A program made the position numbers and the translations under genes. Positions 6,959-13,462 of a stretch of DNA of 17,748 bases are shown in pieces (position 1 is the first letter of the stretch; every line of letters begins with the position of its first letter). Source of the stretch: DASVDE01 sp035558955 (GTDB lineage: Bacteria > Actinomycetota > Thermoleophilia > Solirubrobacterales > 70-9); contig DATMBX010000156.1 of NCBI GenBank assembly GCA_035558955.1, positions 1 to 17,748 of the forward strand, read 5' to 3'. Below the pieces are notes generated by a model. It had not been told where the DNA came from and made no database searches. It saw only the letters and a program-made list of their open reading frames with translations.

Positions 6959-7675
6959 ATGGCTCTGAGTGCTACGGTGGCCAGGCGCATGGCGGAAACG
7001 CGGTCCATCTCCGAGCGACTGGCGACGCTGCCCCCGGGGCGCCACCTCGTGCCCCACGACTTCGTCGTCCAGAACCAGCGCGAGCGCATGCTGCTCGCCA
7101 CCGCGGAGCTGGTCGCGGAGCGCGGCTATCGCAGAACCACGATCGAGTCGATCGCGAAAACCGCGAGGGTCGCGCTCACCACCTTCTACGAGCACTTCGA
7201 AAGCAAGGAGGAGTGCTTCCTCGCCGCCTTCGACGAGAACGTCGACGCCGCCGCCGAGGTCTTCGCCGAGCTGGTCGATCCCGAGCTGGACTGGACCGAG
7301 CAGATCTCCACCGGCCTCGAGGTCTTCCTCGAGATGGTCGCCACCGAGACCCCCCGCGCCACCCTCTGCCTGGTCGAGTCCCAGGCCGCCGGGCCGGCCG
7401 CCCTCGCCCGCTACCAGGGAATGCTGGAGCGGGTGGCGCCGAAGCTGCGCGAGGGCCGCGCGCTGAACCCGCGCTCCGCGCGCCTCCCCGAGGGGCTCGA
7501 GGTGGCGCTGGCGGGCGGCATCGCCTGGCTCGTCCACCAGCGCCTCGTCGCCGGGGAGGTGGCTGAGATCAAGGCGCTGCTGCCGGAGATGCTCCAGATC
7601 GCCCTCACCCCGTACGTCGGTGAGGTGGAGGCGGGCCGAGCGGCCGACGCCGCCCAGGCTCGAATCGCGGCTTGA
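6959..7675 (+). CDS. TetR family transcriptional regulator (T5, GRH type)
   Basis: This regulator has 238 residues. Residues 24-43 carry a degenerate form of the island signature, LPPGRHLVPHDFVVQNQRER. The HTH spans 43-90 with recognition segment VALTTFYEHFESKEECF. The ligand-binding domain contains ESQAAGPAALARYQ and closes with LQIALTPYVGEVEAG. GAAGGAA (6941-6947) lies 11 bases before the ATG at 6959, and ATG 6989 (Met11) is an alternative start. TAGGAT (6925-6930) could be a -10 but has no clear -35. Unlike T2 and T8 this gene therefore appears to have a short leader. It diverges from T4 and is followed after 37 bp by the headless TetR. Confidence 0.88.
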   Translation: MALSATVARRMAETRSISERLATLPPGRHLVPHDFVVQNQRERMLLATAELVAERGYRRTTIESIAKTARVALTTFYEHFESKEECFLAAFDENVDAAAEVFAELVDPELDWTEQISTGLEVFLEMVATETPRATLCLVESQAAGPAALARYQGMLERVAPKLREGRALNPRSARLPEGLEVALAGGIAWLVHQRLVAGEVAEIKALLPEMLQIALTPYVGEVEAGRAADAAQARIAA

Positions 7676-7712
7676 CCACGAAGGCGAAGGCGGGGAGCAG
7701 GGCCGGGCGAAT

Positions 7713-8195
7713 GTGAGCGAGGCGCCCCGCGAGTGGGACGACGACCGGCTCGCCGCCTACGAGGAGGCGGCTGTCGAGCTTTGCACTTGCGTCACCTCCG
7801 CCTACGACGGTCCCGGCGGCTGGCACGACCGCGTCTGGGCCGCCGGCTGGGCGGCGATGAGCTTCCTCGAGGACGACCCGGCCCGCGCCCGCTTCCTGCT
7901 GGTCGACGTCAACGGCGCCGGCCGCCGCGCCCAGGCCCGCCGAGACCGCCTCCTGCAGCGCCTCGCCGACATGCTCGACGGCGGGCGCGACCAGCTCGAG
8001 GACCCCGCCGCCATCTCCCGCTGCACGGCCGAGATCGCCGCCGGCGCCGTCTACGCGACCCTTCTAGGCAGGTTGGACGGAGGCGGTCTCGAGCAGGGGA
8101 AGGCCCTCCTCGGCGAGCTGATCTACCTCGCCGTGATGCCCTACCTGGGCTCCCGCGCCGCCGAGCAGGAGCTGCTCGTTCAGCCGTTGCGCTGA
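7713..8195 (+). CDS. Headless TetR: ligand-binding domain without DNA-binding domain (T6)
   Basis: From GTG 7713 the protein has 160 residues. It aligns along its whole length with the ligand-binding half of TetR proteins, best with the first half of the fused protein at 10599: 'DPARARFLLVDVNGAGRRAQ' here against 'DPERAAFAIEVLAAGNAARA' there, and both end in LIYLAVMPYLG/LMSAAVMPYLG. No HTH is encoded: the DNA upstream is the C-terminus of T5 in another frame, and the in-frame extension to 7620 is not HTH-like. No good ribosome site is seen. It could be a decaying gene, or a partner that dimerises with a full TetR and titrates it. Sixteen bases later T7 begins, the same order (a-type domain then GRH-type TetR) as in the fusion. 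Confidence 0.7.
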   Translation: MSEAPREWDDDRLAAYEEAAVELCTCVTSAYDGPGGWHDRVWAAGWAAMSFLEDDPARARFLLVDVNGAGRRAQARRDRLLQRLADMLDGGRDQLEDPAAISRCTAEIAAGAVYATLLGRLDGGGLEQGKALLGELIYLAVMPYLGSRAAEQELLVQPLR

Positions 8196-8199
8196 GCGG

Positions 8200-8205
8200 T
8201 ATCGT
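8200..8205 (+). promoter_or_regulatory. Candidate -10 element for leaderless T7
   Basis: TATCGT ends six bases before the GTG at 8212, the same spacing as the -10 of T2. There is no convincing -35 at the right distance, so this is weaker than the promoters of T2 and T8. Confidence 0.3.
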
Positions 8206-8211
8206 CCTCGC

Positions 8212-8901
8212 GTGGGGAAGGGAGGCGGTCAGAGGAGAGCGAGAGGAGACTCGGGCCCGCGCCTGCCCGCCGGCCGCCACGGCCTGCCGCGCGAGTTCGT
8301 CACCCGCAACCAGCGCGAGCGGATCATCACCGCCCTCGTCGACGCCGTCGCCGAGAAGGGCTACAACGACACCACGGTCGCCGACATCACCAAGGCGGCC
8401 TCGGTCTCCCGCCGCACCTTCTACGAGCACTTCTCCGGCAAGGAGGAGTGCTTCCTCGCCGCCTACGAGATGGTGGTCGAGCACATCCGCGACGCGATGG
8501 TCGTCGCCGCCGGCGCCTTCGAGGAGTGGCCGCAGAAGGTGCGCGCCGCGCTGGCGACGATGCTGCGCTTCCTCTCCGGGGAGCCCGAGCTGGCCCGCCT
8601 CTGCCTGATCGAGCCGATCGGCGCCGGAGGGGAGATCGGCGCCCGCCATCGCGCGACGATGCAGGGGATCGTCGAGATGCTGCGCGCCGGCCGCCCGGCG
8701 CACACCGGCGCCCGGCCGCTTCCGGAGACCACCGAGGAGGCGGTCGTCGGCGGCATCTCCGCGCTGATCGTCCGCGAGCTGGGAGCCGGCCGCGCCGCCG
8801 ACCTGGAGAAGCAGCTCCCCCAACTCGTGGAGCTGGTCCTCGCCCCGTACCTCGGCGCCGAAGAGGCCGAGCGCCAAGCCCAAGAGCCCGCCCCTGCCTA
8901 G
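8212..8901 (+). CDS. TetR family transcriptional regulator (T7, GRH type)
   Basis: This regulator has 229 residues from GTG 8212. After a short basic Gly/Arg lead comes RLPAGRHGLPREFVTRNQRE (17-36), the HTH at 36-82 with recognition segment VSRRTFYEHFSGKEECF, and a ligand-binding domain closing LVELVLAPYLGAEEAE. It is of the same subtype as T3 and the second half of the fusion. The region EPIGAGGEIGARHRA replaces the ALVAGPVVVERYD of those two, so its ligand pocket has diverged. It follows the headless T6 by 16 bp. The next gene to the right is the toxin-antitoxin pair with its own promoter. Confidence 0.9.
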   Translation: MGKGGGQRRARGDSGPRLPAGRHGLPREFVTRNQRERIITALVDAVAEKGYNDTTVADITKAASVSRRTFYEHFSGKEECFLAAYEMVVEHIRDAMVVAAGAFEEWPQKVRAALATMLRFLSGEPELARLCLIEPIGAGGEIGARHRATMQGIVEMLRAGRPAHTGARPLPETTEEAVVGGISALIVRELGAGRAADLEKQLPQLVELVLAPYLGAEEAERQAQEPAPA

Positions 8902-8910
8902 CGGCGAAAT

Positions 8911-8939
8911 TTGACTCTGACATACGCTGTATGTACGAT
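8911..8939 (+). promoter_or_regulatory. TA promoter with operator inverted repeat between -35 and -10
   Basis: TTGACT (8911-8916), a 17-bp spacer and TACGAT (8934-8939) make a near-consensus promoter. The spacer holds a perfect inverted repeat, ACATAC-GCT-GTATGT (8920-8934). A protein bound there would block RNA polymerase. Ribbon-helix-helix antitoxins usually repress their own operons this way, so this is the likely operator of the DUF1778-GNAT pair. The predicted transcription start falls about at 8946-8950. Confidence 0.75.
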
Positions 8940-8949
8940 GGCTGCTGCG

Positions 8950-9225
8950 ATGGCTGCTGCGAAGCGACAAGCCAAGGAGAGGGTCAACCTGCGCATCGAG
9001 CAAGAGGATCGGGCGTTGTTCACGCGCGCCGCGACCGTGCATCGGGAGTCGCTCACGCAATTTCTCGTCGAGAGCGGACGCGAGCGAGCCGAGCGGTTGC
9101 TCGCCGACCGAACCAGCTTCCGTGTCGACGCTGAGGCCTGGCGGGAGCTTGTAGCCGCCATGGACCGGCCGGCGAGAGCCCGGCCGGCGTTGGCGAGACT
9201 CTTCTCTCGCCCCCGCCCCGAATAG
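8950..9225 (+). CDS. DUF1778-family (TacA-like) ribbon-helix-helix antitoxin
   Basis: From ATG 8950 the antitoxin has 91 residues. ERVNLRIEQEDRALFTRAAT is the N-terminal beta strand and first helix of the DUF1778 ribbon-helix-helix fold, followed by ESLTQFLVESGRERAERLLA. The C-terminal tail (to RLFSRPRPE) would wrap and neutralise the acetyltransferase toxin encoded 5 bp downstream. ATGs at 8938 and 8950 and a GTG-like frame at 8911 are in phase, but 8911 and 8938 lie inside the promoter, so 8950 is the only start left on a transcript beginning near 8946-8950, which makes the mRNA leaderless. Known TacA/AtaR proteins bind operator DNA with their toxin. The pair is inserted between T7 and T8 and is unrelated to the TetR genes. 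Confidence 0.85.
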   Translation: MAAAKRQAKERVNLRIEQEDRALFTRAATVHRESLTQFLVESGRERAERLLADRTSFRVDAEAWRELVAAMDRPARARPALARLFSRPRPE

Positions 9226-9230
9226 GCCGA

Positions 9231-9749
9231 GTGCCCCGCTTTCTCGACCCCGAGCCGCTCGGCAACGAGCATCGAATCAACGGCTTCGATTGCGGCGTCG
9301 GATCCCTTGACGTCTGGCTTGTCAAGCATGCCCGCGCCGCGGCTGGAGCGGGCTCTGCTCGGACGTATGTCGTCATCGATGAGGAGCAGGACCGGGTAGT
9401 CGGCTATCACGCGCTCTCGGTCGCATCGATTAAACACGCGGAGACGATTGAGCGTGCGCGCAAGGGGATGCCTAAGCACCCAATCCCGGCCATGCTGCTG
9501 GCCCGCTTGGCCGTTGACAAGACAGTTCAGGGAAGGGGAATCGGCGCATTCCTCCTTAGGGACGCGATGAGCCGGGCGGTCTCGGTCGCCGAACAGGCGG
9601 GGATACGTCTAATGCTTATACATACCTTGAGCGAGGACGCCCGCAGGTTCTACGAGCACTTCGGCTTTGAGCGTTCCCCCTCCGACCAGATGAACCTTCA
9701 GCTCCTCATCAAGGACATACGCCACGTCTTGGAGAGAGCCTCCGCCTAG
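9231..9749 (+). CDS. GNAT acetyltransferase toxin (TacT/AtaT-like)
   Basis: This GNAT-fold protein has 172 residues from GTG 9231, five bases after the antitoxin stop, so translation is probably coupled. Signature features of the TacT family are visible: FDCGVGSLDVWL near the N-terminus (residues 19-30), the acetyl-CoA pyrophosphate loop QGRGIGAFLL at 100-109, and FYEHFGF at 140-146, whose Tyr141 matches the catalytic tyrosine of TacT. The end, 'SDQMNLQLLIKDIRHVL', also fits the family. Such toxins acetylate the amino group of aminoacyl-tRNA and stop translation. Full length and all motifs are intact, so the module is likely active. Which aminoacyl-tRNA it would target cannot be read from sequence. 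Confidence 0.88.
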   Translation: MPRFLDPEPLGNEHRINGFDCGVGSLDVWLVKHARAAAGAGSARTYVVIDEEQDRVVGYHALSVASIKHAETIERARKGMPKHPIPAMLLARLAVDKTVQGRGIGAFLLRDAMSRAVSVAEQAGIRLMLIHTLSEDARRFYEHFGFERSPSDQMNLQLLIKDIRHVLERASA

Positions 9750-9768
9750 CCAGACCCAGGGTTCGGGT

Positions 9769-9806
9769 AACGCCGCGGTACCGGCGTTCGATTCGTGGGT
9801 TGAATC
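9769..9806. repeat. Two adjacent hairpins between the toxin and T8
   Basis: AACGCCG (9769-9775) pairs with CGGCGTT (9782-9788) around the palindromic CGGTAC, and GATTC (9790-9794) pairs with GAATC (9802-9806). There is no T-run, so an intrinsic terminator is doubtful. The second hairpin overlaps the -35 of T8, so an operator role is possible. Confidence 0.35.
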
Positions 9807-9827
9807 CTGGCGAGCCGGGAGTACCCT
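9800..9827 (+). promoter_or_regulatory. Promoter for leaderless TetR gene (T8)
   Basis: TTGAAT (9800-9805), a 16-bp spacer and TACCCT (9822-9827) form a plausible promoter. The ATG at 9835 lies seven bases after the -10, so the mRNA would be leaderless, as for its paralogue T2. Confidence 0.5.
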
Positions 9828-9834
9828 GACGTAC

Positions 9835-10515
9835 ATGGCCGATGGCGGCTCCCCCGCAGTGCGGGTGCCCCCGGGACGACGCCCGCTCCCCCGCGAATTC
9901 ATCGCGCAGCATCAGCGAGCGCGCATGATCGACGCCCTCGCCGCGGAGATCGAGGAGAGGGGATACCGGGCGGTCACCGTCGCCGACGTCGTGCGCCGCG
10001 CCGGCGTCTCCCGCAGCGCCTTCTACGAGAACTTCTCCTCCAAGGAAGACTGCTTCCTCGCCGCCTCGGAGGCCGCCGTCAGAGAGGCCCTGCGCCGGGT
10101 CGTCGAGGCCGCCGCCAGGGTCGACGACTGGCCCGGGCGCCTCACCGCCGGCCTCGCCGCCTTCCTGCGCTACGTGGCCACCGAGCCCGCCCTCGCCCGC
10201 ACCTGCATCGTCGAGGCGCTTTCCGCCGGGCCGGCCGCGATCGATCGCTACGAGCGCTCGATCGAGGCCTTCATCCCGCTCTTCCGCATGGGTCGCGAGG
10301 CCTCCCCCAACGGGGACGAGCTGCCGCAGACCCTGGAGGAGACCCTCGTCGGGGGCATCTTCTGGATCATCTACCAGCGCATAGTCATGGGACAGGCCGA
10401 AGAGCTGGGGACGCTGCTTCCCGAACTCGTCGAGTTCTCCCTCGTCCCGTATGTCGGCGCCGAGGCCGCGAGGGCCGCGGCCGACGACGCGCCCACGACC
10501 CTCGAGGTTGGTTAG
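9835..10515 (+). CDS. TetR family transcriptional regulator (T8, GRH type, paralogue of T2)
   Basis: This regulator has 226 residues. The signature VPPGRRPLPREFIAQHQRAR (11-30) leads into the HTH (28-75) with recognition segment VSRSAFYENFSSKEDCF. The ligand-binding domain contains EALSAGPAAIDRYERSIEAF and closes LVEFSLVPYVGAEAA. FSSKEDCFLAASE and GYRAVTVAD are identical in T2, and the two align without gaps over the first 80 residues. The recognition helix differs at a few exposed positions (SRSAFYEN against ARNTFYDH), so operator preference may have shifted. Followed on the same strand by the double TetR, just as T2 is followed by T3. No neighbouring enzyme indicates a ligand. Confidence 0.9.
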   Translation: MADGGSPAVRVPPGRRPLPREFIAQHQRARMIDALAAEIEERGYRAVTVADVVRRAGVSRSAFYENFSSKEDCFLAASEAAVREALRRVVEAAARVDDWPGRLTAGLAAFLRYVATEPALARTCIVEALSAGPAAIDRYERSIEAFIPLFRMGREASPNGDELPQTLEETLVGGIFWIIYQRIVMGQAEELGTLLPELVEFSLVPYVGAEAARAAADDAPTTLEVG

Positions 10516-10598
10516 AGGCCGCGCATGAGCGAGCCACGCAGCCAGGGAGCTCGAGGGACAGTGTCCGCGAAGGCGGGGACCGGAGGCCCGATGGGCTA

Positions 10599-11993
10599 GT
10601 GCTCGAGGCCGAGACCCGCGAGCGCGTCCACTCGCCGGAGCGGGCGCGGATCATCGAGGCGCTGATCGAAGTCGCCGCAGAGCACGGCTACGCCGGCACC
10701 ACCGTCGAGATGATCATCGAGCGCGCGGGCGTGGACCGCGGCTGTTTCGAGCACCATTTCCGCGGCCGCTACGACTGCTTCATCTCCGCCTGGCAGGAGA
10801 TCAACGAGGAGTGCATGGCGGAGATCCAGGCGGCCTTCCACAGCGCCACCGACTGGCCCGACCGCCTGCGCGCCGTCGCCCACTATCTGGTCGAGGCGAT
10901 GAGACGCGACCCCGAGCGGGCCGCCTTCGCGATCGAGGTGCTCGCCGCGGGCAACGCCGCCCGCGCGCGGCGCGACATGACGATGCGGGTGATCGCGTCC
11001 CTGATCGACGCCGGCCGGCGGGAGATGGACAACCCCGAAATGGTCTCGCGCACCACCGCCGAGGCGCTGGCGGGCTCGGCCTACGGGCAGATCTACGCCA
11101 AAGTGGCGCGGGGGCGGCTGGACGAGCTGCCCGCCCTCGTCCCGCAGCTGATGTCGGCCGCGGTGATGCCCTACCTCGGTCACACGGCGGCGATGGAGGA
11201 GTTGAGCCGGGGGCCGTCTCTGCCGACCGCGGCCCCGGACACCGCGTCCTGCCCCGTCCTCGGGCCGGACGGCTACCCACCGGAGCTGTCCCGCCTGCCC
11301 GCCGGCCGTCACGGCCTGCCGCGCCGCTTCGTCGCCCGCAACCAGCGCGAGCGCCTCATCGCCGGCATCGCCGACGCCGTTGCCGAAAGCGGCTACGCCG
11401 GGGCGACGATCGCGCAGATCGCGCGCCATGCCGCCGTCTCCCGCCGCACCTTCTACGAGCACTTCGAGAGCAAGGAGGAGTGCTTCGTCGCCGCCTATGA
11501 GACGGTGATGGAGGAGCTGCGCGAGCGGGTTGGGCAGGGCTTCGAGGAGGCCGAGGACTGGGCGGGGGGGATCAGGGCGGGGATCGCCGCGATGCTCCGC
11601 TTCCTCGCCGCCGAGCCGGCGATGGCTCGCCTCTGCATGGTCGAGGCCCTGGTCGCCGGGCCGGTGGTGGTGGAGCGCTACGACGCCGCGATCAAGAGCT
11701 TCGCCCCATATTTCCGCGCCGGCCGCGCCCGCCGCGAAGAGGTCGCCGCGGTTGCCGGCGGCGACGGCAGCGGCCCGAGCGCCAACGGCAACGGCGCGTC
11801 GCCCGGCGACGGGGAGCCGCTCGCCGAGGCCACCGAAGAGGCCCTCGTCGGAGGCATGGTCTCGCTGATCTCCCGCCGCGTGATGGCCGGCGAGGCCGAG
11901 CAACTCGAAGCCCTGCTCCCCGATCTGGTCGAGTTCGTCCTCACCCCTTACCTCGGCAGCGGCGAGGCGCTGTCGGTGGCGGCGAAGGGGTAG
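10599..11993 (+). CDS. Double TetR fusion protein (two complete TetR units in one chain)
   Basis: One open frame of 464 residues holds two TetR units. Unit 1: HTH 17-62 and ligand-binding domain 63-200, ending MPYLGHTAAMEEL. Linker 201-240, which still contains the YPPELSRLPAGRHGL lead that begins T3. Unit 2: HTH 247-295 (VSRRTFYEHFESKEECF) and ligand-binding domain 296-455, closing LVEFVLTPYLG. Unit 2 is nearly T3; unit 1 is closest to headless T6. Unit 1 has an altered recognition end, CFEHHFRGRYDCF, instead of TFYEHF.SKEECF, so the conserved Tyr is gone. Unit 2 has a low-complexity Gly/Ser/Asn/Ala insertion at 383-405. GGAGG (10582-10586) lies 12 bases before GTG 10599. A normal TetR is about 200 residues and works as a dimer; this chain could fold as an intramolecular pseudo-dimer or bind two sites. 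Confidence 0.9.
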   Translation: MLEAETRERVHSPERARIIEALIEVAAEHGYAGTTVEMIIERAGVDRGCFEHHFRGRYDCFISAWQEINEECMAEIQAAFHSATDWPDRLRAVAHYLVEAMRRDPERAAFAIEVLAAGNAARARRDMTMRVIASLIDAGRREMDNPEMVSRTTAEALAGSAYGQIYAKVARGRLDELPALVPQLMSAAVMPYLGHTAAMEELSRGPSLPTAAPDTASCPVLGPDGYPPELSRLPAGRHGLPRRFVARNQRERLIAGIADAVAESGYAGATIAQIARHAAVSRRTFYEHFESKEECFVAAYETVMEELRERVGQGFEEAEDWAGGIRAGIAAMLRFLAAEPAMARLCMVEALVAGPVVVERYDAAIKSFAPYFRAGRARREEVAAVAGGDGSGPSANGNGASPGDGEPLAEATEEALVGGMVSLISRRVMAGEAEQLEALLPDLVEFVLTPYLGSGEALSVAAKG

Positions 11994-12046
11994 CCCGGAA
12001 CCCTTTAACATCGCCGACGCGGCTTCGGCTCTCCGCGGCCGGCCCC

Positions 12047-12119
12047 GCCCGGGTAGCTCAGTTGGTAGAGCACCTCCATGGTAAGGAGGGGGTCACGGGT
12101 TCGAGTCCCGTCTCGGGCT
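12047..12119 (+). tRNA. tRNA-Thr (anticodon GGT)
   Basis: This folds as a complete 73-nt cloverleaf. The acceptor stem pairs GCCCGGG with CTCGGGC (one G-U), the D arm is GCTC-AGTTGGTA-GAGC, and the anticodon arm is CCTCC-ATGGTAA-GGAGG with anticodon GGT. The T arm is ACGGG-TTCGAGT-CCCGT and the discriminator is T. CCA is not encoded. The 3' half is duplicated at 12225-12242. Confidence 0.97.
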
Positions 12120-12120
12120 T
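12102..12120 (+). repeat. Candidate attachment site copy 1 (tRNA-Thr 3' end)
   Basis: CGAGTCCCGTCTCGGGCTT covers the T loop to the 3' end of tRNA-Thr. It recurs at 12225-12242 with one G missing. Duplication of a tRNA 3' end is the usual footprint of a tyrosine-recombinase integration event. Confidence 0.65.
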
Positions 12121-12224
12121 TCCCAGAATGCCTCTGGGCGCGTGCGGCGACGCCCTCGACTACGTCGACGCCTGGCTCGGACGGCCCTGCGCGACCACGG
12201 TCGCCCCGAGCACCCGCCATCCCG

Positions 12225-12242
12225 CGAGTCCCGTCTCGGCTT
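12225..12242 (+). repeat. Candidate attachment site copy 2, abutting hipA
   Basis: CGAGTCCCGTCTCGGCTT matches the tRNA-Thr 3' end except for a one-base deletion. It ends two bases before the hipA stop codon. The 104 bp between the copies hold no gene I can recognise. No integrase is in the window. Confidence 0.65.
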
Positions 12243-12244
12243 AT

Positions 12245-13462
12245 TCAGACGCGTTTGCCGCGGGCGACGATTCCCTCATAGACATCGCGCGCGTGATCGT
12301 TCTGGTGGGCGCTCGTTTCCACCAGCTCTCCCGCTGCGCCCACCACCCGCTCGGCGGTCGCGGCGATCGTCGAGCGGGTATACCGCTCGCTCAGCCCCAC
12401 CGACCGGGCCAGGTCGATCCATGCCCCCTCGTCGACCTCGCCGAGGCCGCGGGCGTAGCCGACGCTCATTGCGAGGCGGGTCGTCAGATCGTCGTAGAGG
12501 CTGGTGCTCACCAGGTCGTAGAGGGGCGCAAGTGTGGGGGCGCGGCCGTCGTAGAGGAGCGAGAAATTCTTCGCATGGGCGTCGCAATTGCCGATCAGCC
12601 AGTTGAAAATCAGCGCTTCCCAGAACCTGGGCACATCCTGCGCGGGAATCGCAGTCGCATCGCGAATCAACTCAACGCAGTCTCGGGCCGACGGGCCGCC
12701 CTCCTCCTGGTACTTGCGGTCCGAGGGTTGAGCCAGGGCTTGGCAGAAGTCCTCCTGGTGCAGGCGTCGGATCGGGTCAGCGGTGAGGTCCCGGTCGTAT
12801 CGCTCGACCAGGAGGTAAGGCAGGCCGGAGCCCGTCCGTCGCTTCGTCACTCTCGCCGTCGCCAGCCCGCACAGCGCCGCGAGTTCCATGCAGAAGGATT
12901 CGTTGTCAACCAGGCCCGCGAACGCACTGGGCTCGGGCTTGATGATGTGGGTCGTCGCTGCGCCCGCGCTCAGCGGCAGGAACGCTCGGCCTTCATCGCC
13001 GAGCACCACCGGAAGCTTTGGCTGGGCGCCGGCGAGCGAGAGCCGGACCCCGTCTCTTTCACTCACTCCCAGCGGCCGCTGCGGCAATTCGACGACGATC
13101 TCGTCGAGTTCGTCGTCGCTCAGCTCCCGGAGGAGCGGCGTCCAATTCTGGACCTGGCCCGCCGGCAGCATCGAGATGGCGCCGGCGCAATCTCCGCCGA
13201 TGTCCTCCAGCAGGGAGTAGTCGTTCCCAGTCGATATGCCCAGCCTGCGGGCGATCGCCTCGCGACTCGCTCCCTCGGGCAGCAGCCCTCCGAACACCGC
13301 ACGGCAAGTGGCATGGGGGTGGGCCTCTGCCTGAAGCGGAAGCGCCCAGGAGAGGGGAGGGCCGGAATAGTCCTCCGCGTAGCGGAACTGCATGTTGCCG
13401 TTGTCCTTGCGGACCAGGCGACCGGCGCGCTCGCCGGCGAGGAAGACGTCCAGCTCGGTCAT
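12245..13462 (-). CDS. hipA: HipA-family serine/threonine kinase toxin
   Basis: This kinase has 405 residues; E. coli HipA is 440. MTELDVFLAGERAGRL opens the N-subdomain. LSLAGAQPKL (141-150) matches the Ser-containing loop of E. coli HipA, where Ser150 is autophosphorylated; here it is Ser142. HIIKP (172-176) holds the ATP-binding lysine (Lys175). FNWLIGNCDAHAKNFSLL (286-303) is the catalytic loop with Asp294 and Asn299, and LAPLYDLVST (311-320) holds the metal-binding Asp316. All active residues are present, so the toxin looks functional. HipA phosphorylates glutamyl-tRNA synthetase in E. coli; relatives hit other tRNA synthetases. The ATG overlaps the hipB stop (ATGA), so the two are coupled. 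It ends next to a tRNA-end duplication and an antisense frame of 467 codons on the plus strand is a shadow. Confidence 0.92.
   Translation of the reverse strand: MTELDVFLAGERAGRLVRKDNGNMQFRYAEDYSGPPLSWALPLQAEAHPHATCRAVFGGLLPEGASREAIARRLGISTGNDYSLLEDIGGDCAGAISMLPAGQVQNWTPLLRELSDDELDEIVVELPQRPLGVSERDGVRLSLAGAQPKLPVVLGDEGRAFLPLSAGAATTHIIKPEPSAFAGLVDNESFCMELAALCGLATARVTKRRTGSGLPYLLVERYDRDLTADPIRRLHQEDFCQALAQPSDRKYQEEGGPSARDCVELIRDATAIPAQDVPRFWEALIFNWLIGNCDAHAKNFSLLYDGRAPTLAPLYDLVSTSLYDDLTTRLAMSVGYARGLGEVDEGAWIDLARSVGLSERYTRSTIAATAERVVGAAGELVETSAHQNDHARDVYEGIVARGKRV

Noticed and set aside
7909..9060. Minus-strand frame of 383 codons over T6, T7 and the antitoxin
   Set aside because: Shadow of three recognisable plus-strand genes.
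9780..9806. tRNA fragment suggested by GTTCGATTC
   Set aside because: Only a T-loop-like string; no acceptor or anticodon stem could be formed.
10596..12011. Long antisense frame (471 codons) opposite the double TetR
   Set aside because: High-GC shadow with His/Gly/Asp-rich composition and no family match; the plus strand encodes clear TetR domains.
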